64,000 bases of DNA from Bacillus suaedaesalsae (GCF_016890225.1 NZ_JAFELM010000044.1:62001-126000); one strand, 5' to 3'. Numbered from the stretch's first letter, positions 36,748 to 46,594 are shown. The notes: generated by a model not told the origin, from the sequence alone. Numbers and translations: made by a program.

Positions 36748-38200
36748 TGAACAAGGATCCACTCTAATTATCACGCTTCTAACAATAGTCGTCATCCTTA
36801 TCTTTTCTTCAGTACTTATTAATACAACCTTAAATAGTGCTGCTCAAATCAATAAAACAGAACAAGATATACAAGCTACTCATCTAGCAGAGATGGGAGT
36901 CAGTTATTTTCATGAAGCAATCAAAACTGAAATAAATAGGATGAAAGAAGAAGGAATACCTTTATCTGTTGCAAATGTTACCGAAATGGTTAACAGAATT
37001 GTTAATAATGAAATAGTAATTGAAGAGGGATATTCATTTTTACTTAAACTTGAAGATACCCGTCCATATTATGATTCACAATTAAAAGAAATTGTGATTG
37101 CTTACCAAAGTATTGGTATTATCAAAGAATCTGAGAGGATTGAAAGGGTAATAACAGATAGAAAGAAACTAAGTGGGAAACTTGTACGTGTTGGTAACGG
37201 CGAGTTACCACCGCCTCAAAACCCCGACGGAGAACCATTTAATTCCAAAAACGAATTTGATCATTTATTTGCCCTTACAGTAAGACCAGTTACTATGCCT
37301 CCAGGAAGTCTTAATTTTGATGATCATGTAGTACAAACCAGCGAAAAGAAGTATGAAAATAGTGTTAGATTCACAAAACAATTAAAATTGAAATCTGGAG
37401 CAAGCCAATATGTTCGTGATGAGTTTTTAGTTGAAAGTCATTTAGAGTTAGAATCTCCTTCTACCTTGACAATTGGTGGAAATGCTCAGTTTGATGGGAA
37501 GGCAGACATTAAAAGTCGTTCTAATGTTGAAATTGGAAAATCCCTATTTGTTAATAATGAGCTACTTTTAGATTCACCATCTACACTTACTGTTGGTGGT
37601 GCTGCAGAGTTCGATCGTAAACTAGATGTAAAATCAGGTTCCTCTCTAACTGTTACGGAGTTTCTTCTGGTAAATGGAGAAACTCTAATAGATTCACCAT
37701 CCACCATCAATGTTGGGGGCAATGCCAGGTTATTACATAAACTGGATGTAAAAAAAGGTAGCACATTCAAAGTTGGGAACAACTTATATGTTGATCTAGA
37801 AACTTTACTCGATTCACCTTCTTCATTAGATGTAGGTGGGAGCTTATGGATCGGTCACAAGTTAGATGTGAAAAGTGGATCTCAATTAACAGTTGGACAC
37901 CACCTATTTGTTGATCACGAGACTCAAGTAGAGGGAAAAATTATGGTTGGTGGAAATGCATATTTTAAACACCCTGTAAAAGTAGATAATCGAAAAGGTA
38001 AGGTCTGTATATACGGAACTGCTACTTTCTCAGGTAATCAAGATCGGGCGATTATTGATGAAAATGCAACATCCTGTAACAATCAACCAACTGGCACGAT
38101 TTATGTATTAAACAAACCAATTCCCCCAAGTAATAACGACGGAGAAGATGATCAGAACAATGGTGATGTGTTAATTGATTCGGAAGGCATTCAATATTGA
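36737..38200 (+). CDS. PilX/GspK-like prepilin with beta-solenoid repeat head
   Basis: The start is a TTG at 36737 after GGAGGTGACG, giving 487 residues. The amino end NEQG|STLIITLLTIVVIL is a PilX_N/GspK-type signal lacking the usual glutamate at mature position 5, like tip pilins. A helical neck reaches about residue 160. Residues about 237-396 are four repeats of exactly 40 residues, each two half-units around SPSTLTVGG and LDVKSGSSLTV, followed by a partial fifth. The pattern suggests a right-handed beta-solenoid similar to bactofilin folds. A Cys pair (near VCIYG and TSCNN) lies beyond. No described pilin of this kind is recognised. Confidence 0.82.
   Translation: MKINEQGSTLIITLLTIVVILIFSSVLINTTLNSAAQINKTEQDIQATHLAEMGVSYFHEAIKTEINRMKEEGIPLSVANVTEMVNRIVNNEIVIEEGYSFLLKLEDTRPYYDSQLKEIVIAYQSIGIIKESERIERVITDRKKLSGKLVRVGNGELPPPQNPDGEPFNSKNEFDHLFALTVRPVTMPPGSLNFDDHVVQTSEKKYENSVRFTKQLKLKSGASQYVRDEFLVESHLELESPSTLTIGGNAQFDGKADIKSRSNVEIGKSLFVNNELLLDSPSTLTVGGAAEFDRKLDVKSGSSLTVTEFLLVNGETLIDSPSTINVGGNARLLHKLDVKKGSTFKVGNNLYVDLETLLDSPSSLDVGGSLWIGHKLDVKSGSQLTVGHHLFVDHETQVEGKIMVGGNAYFKHPVKVDNRKGKVCIYGTATFSGNQDRAIIDENATSCNNQPTGTIYVLNKPIPPSNNDGEDDQNNGDVLIDSEGIQY
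37445..37984 (+). repeat. 120-bp (40-residue) protein repeats in the pilin head
   Basis: Repeat units begin at 37445, 37565, 37685 and 37805, exactly 120 bp apart, with a partial unit from 37925. Conservation is mainly at protein level (DSPST, VGG, KLDVKSGS), so the repeats are not recent duplications. Confidence 0.85.
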
Positions 38201-38203
38201 CAC

Positions 38204-38236
38204 AAAAAGCACGTACCAGAGTGGTACGTGCTTTTT
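38204..38236. terminator. Bidirectional terminator between the convergent pilin and VanW-like genes
   Basis: Fifteen-base perfect stem AAAAAGCACGTACCA (38204-38218 with 38222-38236), three-base loop, A and T tails on both sides. It includes the stop of the minus-strand gene. Confidence 0.93.
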
Positions 38237-39446
38237 ATTCATTGTCTTCAATTACTTGCTCTAGTTCTGGGTTATTCGATTCCTCATCTGTTTCTTCTAT
38301 CTCTTCTTCTGGTACATCTTTCGGTATCACACTAGATAAAATCACTTGATGTACAGGTGGATAGAAGTCTTCTGCCATAAGCTCTTTATCGATAACTTCA
38401 CCATTTTTACTTTTCTTGCTTCGAGTAACCTTTATTAAGTATCCTTTTTCACCTTTTTCAATCATCCTAACACTTCCAATTGATAACTTTGGATCCATTT
38501 GAACAATTGACTTTGGATTAAATGATTTCTTTGTAAGTTCTATACTATATTCATTTAGTAATGGAACACCTTTTATTTGCACCGTTACTTCTGAATCTTT
38601 AATGGTAAAATGAGCTACATACTCTGACTTATTAGGATTGTAAAAAATAAAATCCATTTCATCACGTTTCATTTTCGTTTCGTATCCTACTATCGATTGT
38701 TCAGGTGCCTGTTTACTAATGTGTCTTTCAAGCACTTGAAAATTAGTAGATAAGATTGCTTTGTATAACACAGTACCAATCATATTTAAATGTTCTTCCG
38801 ATACCGAAGAAAGTTCGTCTAGCAAAGATATTTGACTGGCTCCATTTATACGAAATGTAAAATTCTCACCAACTTCACCTGTTAATTCCGCAGCTTGAAC
38901 AGAATTAATCTTAATAGTTTCCTCGGCAATAATTGAAACAGCACTTTCGGCACTAACATAGTCATAAATATCAAATGAAAATTGACCATATTGCAAAGTT
39001 GAAGGAATTTCTAGTATATCCTGCTTTAATTTTCCCCTTTCATAATCCGATAACGGTATATCCTCAGGTAAGGCTTGGATAACTTTTTCGAACAATTTGT
39101 CATTGATATCTATGGCAAGTGGACTAGTTTCACCATCTCCTGCTTGGTGCACACTTTCCGTAAAGTTAGGAGTAAACGTATCGTTAGGAACTATTTTCTC
39201 TTCCTCCATGATAAGAATCGATATGGTACTTTCACTCTTCCACCTATTAAATTCTTTCAATAATATTTCAGTTGCATTCTCTTGAGTTATTCCAGATACA
39301 TCCACATTCCCAATGATTGTTCCTACTTCAAAAATATCTTCACTGTACTTGTCAAAGGTGATAGCTCCGATACGAGAGAAACCAAGAATAAATATGACAC
39401 CTACAAATAAGATTAAAAATACATGAACGGTCTCACTCTTTCTCAT
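38235..39446 (-). CDS. Membrane-anchored VanW/G5-like protein of the pilus locus
   Basis: The 403-residue protein (start 39446, AAAGGAG upstream) has one amino membrane anchor (about 5-28). A YoaR-type peptidoglycan-binding-like segment follows (GNVDVSGITQENATEILL). A degenerate VanW region has VLYKAILSTNFQVLERH and DFIFYNPNKSEYVAHF. Near the end is a G5-like strand pattern (SKNGEVIDKELMAEDFYPPV), then an acidic tail. Function is unknown. Position opposite the minor pilins suggests a wall-side role in pilus passage. It is downstream of the next gene with a 16-bp gap. Confidence 0.72.
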   Translation of the reverse strand: MRKSETVHVFLILFVGVIFILGFSRIGAITFDKYSEDIFEVGTIIGNVDVSGITQENATEILLKEFNRWKSESTISILIMEEEKIVPNDTFTPNFTESVHQAGDGETSPLAIDINDKLFEKVIQALPEDIPLSDYERGKLKQDILEIPSTLQYGQFSFDIYDYVSAESAVSIIAEETIKINSVQAAELTGEVGENFTFRINGASQISLLDELSSVSEEHLNMIGTVLYKAILSTNFQVLERHISKQAPEQSIVGYETKMKRDEMDFIFYNPNKSEYVAHFTIKDSEVTVQIKGVPLLNEYSIELTKKSFNPKSIVQMDPKLSIGSVRMIEKGEKGYLIKVTRSKKSKNGEVIDKELMAEDFYPPVHQVILSSVIPKDVPEEEIEETDEESNNPELEQVIEDNE

Positions 39447-39462
39447 ATGAAGCTTCACTCCT

Positions 39463-40287
39463 TTACTTTTCTTTCTTAAATTCCTTTATTTCTTCAATTA
39501 ATTCGAATGGTGTAAATGGTTGTTCTTCTTTATTCTCTTTAGATTTCTTTATAGGCAGTAGCTTAATTTCTTCGATGACATTATCGTCTTCGTGCTTAAA
39601 TGATTCAACATAGGTTGGTTCAACATCATCAACACTAATCTCTTGAACTTCAATTTCTTCAAATAAAGATTCGAGATCCCGATTTACTATTCCCGAATCA
39701 ATTTCTTCATTTTTATTTTGAATTCGTTCCATTTCATCATCAAGTGTATATCGATTTAATAATACATCTAAATCCATATCAAGATCTTGTTGTGTTCTAT
39801 CCTTCAACTTAGGTGTTTCCAGAGAAACTTCCTCAATATGATTAACTCTTTCAACTTCAGGTTCTAAATCACTGACATCCTCTGAATGGAAAAACTCTTG
39901 AGTTGTTGATTCTTTCTCTGTTACCGTCACATACTCTGCAGTAGCACTTTCAATTTCAGGAATGAAAACAGTACTCCCAATAATACGAATCGGTAGTTTA
40001 GGCTTTTTTGTCTCTCTATTCACTTCATTAACTTCATCATGCTCTGTATCCGTATATAAGTCGCTACTCCTTTTTGAAAGAAGAAAGGTAAATAAAAATG
40101 CCATTAAGAAGATCATTCCAATTGTTTGCCATAATGGCAGGAACGTATTCGCCATGTATGAAACAAGGGATAAAATGATAATTAAAACAATTAATACAAG
40201 TTTCCCCTTCATTGATAAGCGAGAGGGGAGTAGCAATAAAATAAAAGCAAAAATGATGAATGCTGCTGCTCCAAATATTAATGCCAT
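39463..40287 (-). CDS. Unrecognised membrane protein with long acidic cytoplasmic tail
   Basis: No family is recognised. The 274-residue protein has three predicted membrane helices within residues 1-72 (FGAAAFIIFAFILLLL, KLVLIVLIIILSLV, TIGMIFLMAFLFTFLL). A soluble tail of about 200 residues follows, strongly acidic (many EVEE/DDVE-like segments) and probably disordered. It precedes the VanW-like gene in the same unit. Together they may be pilus-accessory components, but this rests only on position. Confidence 0.7.
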   Translation of the reverse strand: MALIFGAAAFIIFAFILLLLPSRLSMKGKLVLIVLIIILSLVSYMANTFLPLWQTIGMIFLMAFLFTFLLSKRSSDLYTDTEHDEVNEVNRETKKPKLPIRIIGSTVFIPEIESATAEYVTVTEKESTTQEFFHSEDVSDLEPEVERVNHIEEVSLETPKLKDRTQQDLDMDLDVLLNRYTLDDEMERIQNKNEEIDSGIVNRDLESLFEEIEVQEISVDDVEPTYVESFKHEDDNVIEEIKLLPIKKSKENKEEQPFTPFELIEEIKEFKKEK

Positions 40288-40380
40288 GCCTTCCCTCTTT
40301 TCTAAATGTTTATATTTGACAAAAATCGACTAACATTAATTCTATACGAAATAAGATTAGATTAAAAGACTATTGAGCTA

Positions 40381-40411
40381 AATAAACCCCTCGAAAGTCG
40401 AAGGGTTTATT
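40381..40411 (-). terminator. Intrinsic terminator of the diguanylate cyclase gene
   Basis: Stem AATAAACCC..TCGA with TCGA..GGGTTTATT, three-base loop. It begins inside the stop codon. A-rich and T-rich flanks allow weak action both ways. Confidence 0.7.
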
Positions 40412-42104
40412 TCATATATATCGCCACTTTATTTCTACCTTTTTGCTTTGCACCTGTGTAAAGTGCTCGATCGGCATTTCGAATTAATGAAATTGGGTCG
40501 TCAGCATCTTGTGGAGCAGCTGCAACTCCAATACTAGCAGTAATTTGAATGTTTAATTCTTGTTCAGATTCGGATAAGTGATTTTGTATAACAAATGGTG
40601 TTTTATATAACGATATACGAATTGATTCAGCTAGTTGATACGCACGGTCTCGGTCCATATTTGGCAATAGAATCGCATATTCTTCTCCACCATAGCGTGC
40701 AACAGTGCCTAATTCACCAACATTGTCTAGTAGACGAGTAGCTAGCTCACTCAATATCTGATTCCCCGCTTGGTGACCGTATGTGTCATTTACTTTTTTA
40801 AAATGATCAATGTCTAATAAAATCAGAGACAAGTTTACATCTTTATCAAACTCACTTTGTAACCTTGTTTCGAAATAACGGTAGTTGTATAGACCAGTTA
40901 GTGCACAATGTTCACTATTTTTTCTAGTTTGTTCATAATGTCTTGCATTTTCAATCGCAACTGCCAAATAATTCACTAGTATGTCCACGATCATTAATTG
41001 AAACCGTTCGTATGCTCTCTTTTGCTGGGATGCTAAGACGACCATACCTACCGTTTGTTGATGACGAATGATCGGAGCAGCAATGACACTTTCGACTTCA
41101 TGTGGAAATATCTCTTTCCCAAAAGGTAACCACTCTTTACTTCTTTTGTACAATAATGAGTTTTTCTCGTTATATACATGTTGTAAAAATGGTTCTGCCA
41201 TTTGAAATGATTTTGCGTCAGCTTCTTTCTCTTCGCCATTTTCATTATAACGAATTACTTCAAACTCTTTACGATGATTAACATCAATAATGTAGGCATA
41301 GTCTACTTGAAATAAACTTGTTATTTTATTTAGAAATTGTGTTAGCACTTCATTTACTTGTATTCGTTCGGATAATTGATGTCCAATCTCTCCAACTTTT
41401 TGTAGATAACTATTAACGTTTTGACTCTTACTATACAGCTTTAGAATAAGTGCTAAAGCCACAATCGGTAAGCCTACATAAAATATACTTCTAACTCCTA
41501 TTTCACTGTAAAGAATGTAAAATATGACACCAACTGGCATAACAAGAAGGTATGTCATGACTTCCCATAATAAATCTTTTGAGAAAAATCGAATATCACT
41601 TTTTAAAATGACTTTTCTAGTGAAATAAAAGAGTACTGAATTCGCCAAAAAAGTGGAGACAATATAACCTAATACTGGTACAAATGTATCCATTGATTGG
41701 ATATTAATAAAGCCGTGAGTACCACCTAAAAGATAATAGACTAAAGCACCGATAACTGAAATTGCCATAAACATTAAAGAATTCATTGGGATACGGAATG
41801 AACTCTCTTTTGTTATACGAAGTGTAAGTATGAGGACAAAAATTGCTAGTTGCATCAAGACCATTTCGATAAACAAACCGAATGCTAAAAACACAGCAAG
41901 CGATACACCGTCTGTAAAGAATATAGGTGTATCATTAACGATAATAGGAAGTGTGGCCATTATACACATTAAAATTAAAAATAATAATAAATCTAGTTCA
42001 TAACCAACTATAGATGGGGGATAGGCAAGATATAGTAACCAAGTAGAGAAAGGAAAAACAACTAACCATGTAATCCAAATCAACCGCTTAGTATATTGGT
42101 TCAT
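40407..42104 (-). CDS. Membrane diguanylate cyclase (GAF-GGDEF)
   Basis: The protein makes c-di-GMP from two GTP. Its 565 residues have about six to eight membrane helices (1-215), a GAF domain (about 235-385) and a GGDEF domain (about 395-560). The active-site motif is GGEEY at 472-476, intact. The upstream RxxD inhibitory site is replaced by GELG, so product inhibition is probably lost. It lies beside the pilus locus whose PilB carries an MshEN c-di-GMP-binding domain. The ligand of the GAF or membrane sensor is unknown. Confidence 0.92.
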   Translation of the reverse strand: MNQYTKRLIWITWLVVFPFSTWLLYLAYPPSIVGYELDLLLFLILMCIMATLPIIVNDTPIFFTDGVSLAVFLAFGLFIEMVLMQLAIFVLILTLRITKESSFRIPMNSLMFMAISVIGALVYYLLGGTHGFINIQSMDTFVPVLGYIVSTFLANSVLFYFTRKVILKSDIRFFSKDLLWEVMTYLLVMPVGVIFYILYSEIGVRSIFYVGLPIVALALILKLYSKSQNVNSYLQKVGEIGHQLSERIQVNEVLTQFLNKITSLFQVDYAYIIDVNHRKEFEVIRYNENGEEKEADAKSFQMAEPFLQHVYNEKNSLLYKRSKEWLPFGKEIFPHEVESVIAAPIIRHQQTVGMVVLASQQKRAYERFQLMIVDILVNYLAVAIENARHYEQTRKNSEHCALTGLYNYRYFETRLQSEFDKDVNLSLILLDIDHFKKVNDTYGHQAGNQILSELATRLLDNVGELGTVARYGGEEYAILLPNMDRDRAYQLAESIRISLYKTPFVIQNHLSESEQELNIQITASIGVAAAPQDADDPISLIRNADRALYTGAKQKGRNKVAIYMK

Positions 42105-42212
42105 ACATATCCCCCTTAATTTTGACGAAATTTGTAAATCTATCTATTATATTATCAAATTTTCAGATACCTGTCACAATAAAATTAGGAAATTTATACC
42201 CCTACTAATTAC

Positions 42213-43514
42213 CTATCCCTTTTTAAGGATATACTTTCTTACTTCTGAAATAAAATAGAGTGATCCCGTAATTAGTAATACTTGATCTTCATCTAACTTT
42301 AATAGGATCGAATCAATTGCTTGTTTATAGTTTTGAATAGATTCGTATTTTTTTTCCGGGAACATGGTTCGTAGCTGTTCTGCACTTGCTGCCCTTGGAA
42401 AGTCAAAGGAAGTAAATACAACGTTATCACTAATTTCATCAATTCCCTTTATCATGTCATCTAGCTTTTTATCTTGTAGCGCACTGAACAGAGTCGTTAT
42501 TGATTTCCCATTTAAATGTGATTTCACTGTCTTTACTAATTCATTAACTCCCTCAGGATTGTGAGCACCATCTACGTAAATGAGCGGTTTTTCGCATAGT
42601 TTCTCAAAACGACCGACCCAAAACATTTTCTCTAAACCATCTCTTATATCTGCTTCTGTGATGTGGACAGAAAAATACGTTTGTAAATATTCCACAGCTT
42701 TAATTGCAAGAGATGCATTTAGAACTTGATGAGAGCCTTTCATTGTAATCTGAAGATCACGACTATTACTTCTTTCAGATTGAAACGTAAAGGTTTCACC
42801 CTTTTCAGTTGATTGTTGATTGTATACAAAGAAGTCTTTTCCAAAAATGTATTCGGCTGCATTGTGTTCTTTAGCGATTTTCGATATAACTTGAAGTGCT
42901 TCCTCTTGATGAACTCCTGTGACTACTGGAACTCCAGATTTGATAATTCCTGCCTTTTCAAATGCAATTTGTTCAATTGTATCACCAAGTATGGCTGTAT
43001 GATCCAGACCAACTGTTGTGATTACTGTAACTAATGGATAAATGATATTTGTTGAATCAAATCTCCCACCTAAACCTACTTCGTATACAACAAAATCCAT
43101 TGGGTTCATTTTTCCAAAATAGTAAAGCGACATTGCCGTAATAATTTCAAACTCTGTTGGTCCACCTAATTCTGTATTTTCGAGCTCGTCTGATAGTGGT
43201 TTTATTTTAGATGCAAGTATCGCAATTTCTTCATTCGAAATTGGAACTTCATTTACACTTATTCTCTCATTAAATTGTTCAATATATGGTGATGTAAATG
43301 TACCTACTAAGTAGCCTGCCTCTTGTAAAATAGAACGGATATAACTTACAGTTGATCCCTTACCATTCGTTCCTGCAACATGGATCGCACGGATATTACG
43401 TTCAGGATGACCAAGCCGTTCCATCATCCATTCCATTCTACTAAGTCCTGGCTTAATTCCTAACCTTAAACGGGAATGAATCCAATCAATTGCTTCATTG
43501 TATGTCATATTCAT
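42213..43514 (-). CDS. folC: Folylpolyglutamate synthase / dihydrofolate synthase
   Basis: FolC adds glutamates to folates and joins glutamate to dihydropteroate. The start at 43514 (MNMTYNEAIDWIHSRL) follows GGGGGAC by eight bases. The ORF is open to 43565, but that part is the valS terminator. The 433 residues show the ATP loop HVAGTNGKGST near residue 45, the GLGGRFDSTN block and VDGAHNPEGV. In B. subtilis folC precedes comC; here the cyclase and pilus locus intervene. Confidence 0.95.
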   Translation of the reverse strand: MNMTYNEAIDWIHSRLRLGIKPGLSRMEWMMERLGHPERNIRAIHVAGTNGKGSTVSYIRSILQEAGYLVGTFTSPYIEQFNERISVNEVPISNEEIAILASKIKPLSDELENTELGGPTEFEIITAMSLYYFGKMNPMDFVVYEVGLGGRFDSTNIIYPLVTVITTVGLDHTAILGDTIEQIAFEKAGIIKSGVPVVTGVHQEEALQVISKIAKEHNAAEYIFGKDFFVYNQQSTEKGETFTFQSERSNSRDLQITMKGSHQVLNASLAIKAVEYLQTYFSVHITEADIRDGLEKMFWVGRFEKLCEKPLIYVDGAHNPEGVNELVKTVKSHLNGKSITTLFSALQDKKLDDMIKGIDEISDNVVFTSFDFPRAASAEQLRTMFPEKKYESIQNYKQAIDSILLKLDEDQVLLITGSLYFISEVRKYILKKG

Positions 43515-43536
43515 CATTAAGTCCCCCATCATACCC

Positions 43537-43565
43537 AAAAAGTGGAGACGATCATTCGCCTCCAC
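43537..43565 (-). terminator. Intrinsic terminator between valS and folC
   Basis: Ten-base stem GTGGAGGCGA/TCGTCTCCAC (43542-43565, one wobble), four-base loop, then five T on the minus strand. It supports the downstream folC start. Confidence 0.88.
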
Positions 43566-43571
43566 AATTTA

Positions 43572-46217
43572 TTATAATGCTTTTAGTTCATCAATACGCT
43601 TTTGAACTGTGTCACGCTTTTCTGTGTAATCCTGCTGCTTTTGTCGTTCTTCTTCTATTACTTTTTCAGGAGCTTTCTTTACGAAGCCTTCATTGCTCAA
43701 CTTCTTCTGAACGCGCTCTACTTCACCATTTAACTTATCCAATTCTTTTTCTAATCGCTTAATTTCCTCATCGATATTGATTAGACCTTGTAGTGGAAGT
43801 GAAAGTTCAGCTCCAGTTACGATTGCTGTCATTGCTTGCTCTGTTGTTTCGATGTCAGTACCCATTGTCAGCTCGCTTGGATTACAGAATCTCTCAATGT
43901 ACGAGCGATTTCTTTCAAGCTTTTCAAGTGTTACAGCATCCTTTGCTTTAATAGCTAACTTGATTTGTTTACTCATTGGCGTATTAACCTCTGCACGAAT
44001 ATTACGTACAGAACGGATAATATCAACTAAAAGTTTCATATCGCTTGCTGCTTGCTCATCTGATAATTCAGGGCGAACTTCTGGCCAGTTGGCAACTGTA
44101 ATCGATTCACCTTGATGAGGTAAAGCCTGCCAAATTTCTTCTGTAATAAATGGCATAAATGGATGCAATAATCTCATTGTTTGATCTAATACGTAAGCAA
44201 GAATGGACCTTGTTGTTAATTTTGCCTGTTCATCTTCACCGTATAATGGGATCTTCGCCATTTCAATGTACCAGTCACAGAAGTCATCCCAAATGAAGTT
44301 GTACAGAATTCTTCCTACTTCTCCGAATTCATATTTATCAACCAGCTTCGTTACGTCTTGGATTGTTTCGTTTAAGCGAGTTAAAATCCATTTGTCAGCT
44401 ACTGATTTTTCACCTGATAAATCAAGCTGTTCATAAGTTAATCCGTCCATGTTCATTAATGCGAAACGAGAAGCGTTCCAAATCTTATTCGCAAAGTTCC
44501 AAGTCGACTCTACCTTTTCAACGCTGAAACGTAAATCTTGACCTGGTGAGCTTCCTGTTGATAAGAAGTAACGCAATGAATCGGCACCAAATTCATCAAT
44601 TACATCCATCGGGTCTACACCGTTTCCAAGCGATTTACTCATTTTACGTCCATCTGCTGCACGAACTAATCCGTGAATTAATACGTCATCAAATGGGCGT
44701 TTTTCTGTAAATTCTAAAGCTTGGAAAATCATACGAGATACCCAGAAGAAGATGATATCATATCCAGTTACTAGAACATTCCCAGGGTAATAGCGCTTAT
44801 AATCCGCTGCTTCTTTATCAGGCCAACCCATTGTTGAAAATGGCCATAATGCCGAACTGAACCAAGTATCTAGAACGTCTTTGTCTTGTTCCCAGTTTTC
44901 TGCATCAGCAGGTCCTTCATGTCCTACATAAACCTCACCAGTTTCCTTGTGGTACCACGCTGGAATTCGGTGACCCCACCATAGCTGACGAGAAATACAC
45001 CAGTCACGGATATTTTCCATCCAACGTAGGTACGTATTTTCAAAGCGATCTGGTACGAAGTTTACTTTGTCTTCCGTATGTTGAAGTTCTACTGCTTTTT
45101 TCGCAAGTGGCTGCATATCTACGAACCATTGTGTAGATAGGTATGGTTCAACTACAGCGTCACTTCTTTCACTATGTCCAACGGAGTGAGTATGTTCTTC
45201 AATTTTGAAAAGGGTTCCTTGTTCTTGAAGATCTTTTACGATTTGCTTACGGCAAGCAAAACGATCCATCCCTTGGTACTTTCCTGCATTTTGATTCATT
45301 GTACCGTCTTCGTTCATAACAAGAATTCGCTCTAGGGAGTGACGGTTACCAATTTCAAAGTCATTTGGATCGTGTGCAGGTGTAATTTTTACTGCTCCTG
45401 ATCCAAATTCCATATCTACATAGTCATCACCAACGATTGGAATTTCACGCCCAATGATTGGAAGGATCACTGTTTTGCCAATTAAGTGCTTATAGCGTTC
45501 GTCTTCTGGATGAACCGCTACTGCTGTATCACCTAGCATTGTTTCTGGTCTTGTTGTTGCAACATCAATCGACCCGGAGCCATCAGCTAGTGGATAATGC
45601 ATATGATAAAACGCACCTTGAACATCTTTGTATATTACTTCAATATCAGAAAGAGCGGTCTTCGTCGCTGGATCCCAGTTAATAATACGCTCACCGCGAT
45701 AAATTAGACCTTTGTTATAAAGTGATACGAATACTTCACGAACTGCTTTTGATAATCCTTCATCCATCGTAAAGCGTTCACGTGAATAGTCTAAACCAAG
45801 TCCTAGCTTTGACCATTGCTGACGAATATGTCCAGCATATTCCTCTTTCCACTTCCACGTTTCTTCAAGGAACTTCTCACGTCCTAAGTCGTAACGTGTT
45901 TTTCCTTCTTCACGTAGCTTACCTTCTACCTTTGCTTGTGTTGCAATACCCGCATGGTCCATACCCGGCAACCACAAAACATCATACCCTTGCATACGCT
46001 TAATACGCGTTAAAATATCCTGTAGTGTTGTATCCCATGCATGCCCTAAATGAAGCTTCCCTGTAACGTTCGGAGGAGGAATAACGATTGTATACGGTTC
46101 CTTCCCTTCGTCTGGCTTCGCTTCGAAATACTTACCGTTTAACCAAAATTCATATCGACCGGCTTCAATCGCCTTCGGATCATACTTCGTCGAAAGAGTT
46201 TGCTCTTGATTTTCCAT
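43572..46217 (-). CDS. valS: Valyl-tRNA synthetase
   Basis: ValS charges tRNA-Val. The 881-residue class I enzyme has the HIGH motif as HLGHA (near residue 57), KMSKS near 525, the CP1 editing domain (about 190-345, with [17 protein letters not shown]) and the carboxyl coiled coil (about 810-880). The start follows AGGAGGG. It is preceded by a T-box leader and followed by its own terminator, so folC expression depends on read-through or a separate promoter. Confidence 0.98.
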   Translation of the reverse strand: MENQEQTLSTKYDPKAIEAGRYEFWLNGKYFEAKPDEGKEPYTIVIPPPNVTGKLHLGHAWDTTLQDILTRIKRMQGYDVLWLPGMDHAGIATQAKVEGKLREEGKTRYDLGREKFLEETWKWKEEYAGHIRQQWSKLGLGLDYSRERFTMDEGLSKAVREVFVSLYNKGLIYRGERIINWDPATKTALSDIEVIYKDVQGAFYHMHYPLADGSGSIDVATTRPETMLGDTAVAVHPEDERYKHLIGKTVILPIIGREIPIVGDDYVDMEFGSGAVKITPAHDPNDFEIGNRHSLERILVMNEDGTMNQNAGKYQGMDRFACRKQIVKDLQEQGTLFKIEEHTHSVGHSERSDAVVEPYLSTQWFVDMQPLAKKAVELQHTEDKVNFVPDRFENTYLRWMENIRDWCISRQLWWGHRIPAWYHKETGEVYVGHEGPADAENWEQDKDVLDTWFSSALWPFSTMGWPDKEAADYKRYYPGNVLVTGYDIIFFWVSRMIFQALEFTEKRPFDDVLIHGLVRAADGRKMSKSLGNGVDPMDVIDEFGADSLRYFLSTGSSPGQDLRFSVEKVESTWNFANKIWNASRFALMNMDGLTYEQLDLSGEKSVADKWILTRLNETIQDVTKLVDKYEFGEVGRILYNFIWDDFCDWYIEMAKIPLYGEDEQAKLTTRSILAYVLDQTMRLLHPFMPFITEEIWQALPHQGESITVANWPEVRPELSDEQAASDMKLLVDIIRSVRNIRAEVNTPMSKQIKLAIKAKDAVTLEKLERNRSYIERFCNPSELTMGTDIETTEQAMTAIVTGAELSLPLQGLINIDEEIKRLEKELDKLNGEVERVQKKLSNEGFVKKAPEKVIEEERQKQQDYTEKRDTVQKRIDELKAL

Positions 46218-46588
46218 TTCTTTTCCCTCCTAGTAAAAATTCGACAAAATTCGGGTGGTGCCTGGCACCTTGCCTGAATAAAAATAAAAAACTCCCTTCA
46301 TCCAATAAAAGGACGAAAGGAGTTAAGTTTTCGCGGTACCACCTTTTTTTGCAAGGAAATGCTTCTATACACATTTTCTTGCACTCTCAATCAGATAACG
46401 GCTGAGGCCGGCTTTTCCTACTTCATTTCAAAAAAGCTGCTTAAGGGCGACATTCCAGCGTTACTTACCTAAGAAACCTCTCAGCAGTGGACAAAAGAAA
46501 TTTGTCACAGTTGGTTTCTCTCTCTGAAGGAGCTAAACTGTACTCTTCCCTATCGATGCAATTCACATCTATTTGTTAATTTAATATA
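46218..46588 (-). promoter_or_regulatory. T-box leader of valS
   Basis: The leader senses uncharged tRNA. The T-box core AGGTGGTACCGCG is at 46332-46344. Downstream is the terminator AACTCCTTTCGTCC/GGATGAAGGGAGTT (46290-46303 with 46311-46324), followed by TTTTTTATTTTT. Competing T-box pairing would form the antiterminator. Upstream GAATGTCGCC offers GTC as a candidate valine specifier codon, which is an inference. The gene identity (valS) agrees. Confidence 0.9.
46237..46269 (-). repeat. GGTGCCTGGCACC palindromic repeat in the valS leader
   Basis: A 13-bp odd palindrome (46257-46269) flanked by GGGTG and AATTCGACAAAATTCG. It lies between the T-box terminator and the valS ribosome site. From memory, this kind of element recurs in intergenic regions of other Bacillaceae. 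No second copy was noticed in this window. Confidence 0.6.
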
Positions 46589-46594
46589 TAACAT

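Noticed and set aside
43777-44115. Plus-strand ORF inside valS
   Set aside because: It is an antisense shadow of an essential gene, with no ribosome site and no recognisable domain.
46180-46374. Minus-strand 64-codon ORF upstream of valS
   Set aside because: It spans the T-box and terminator sequences, which explain the conservation and base pairing without coding.
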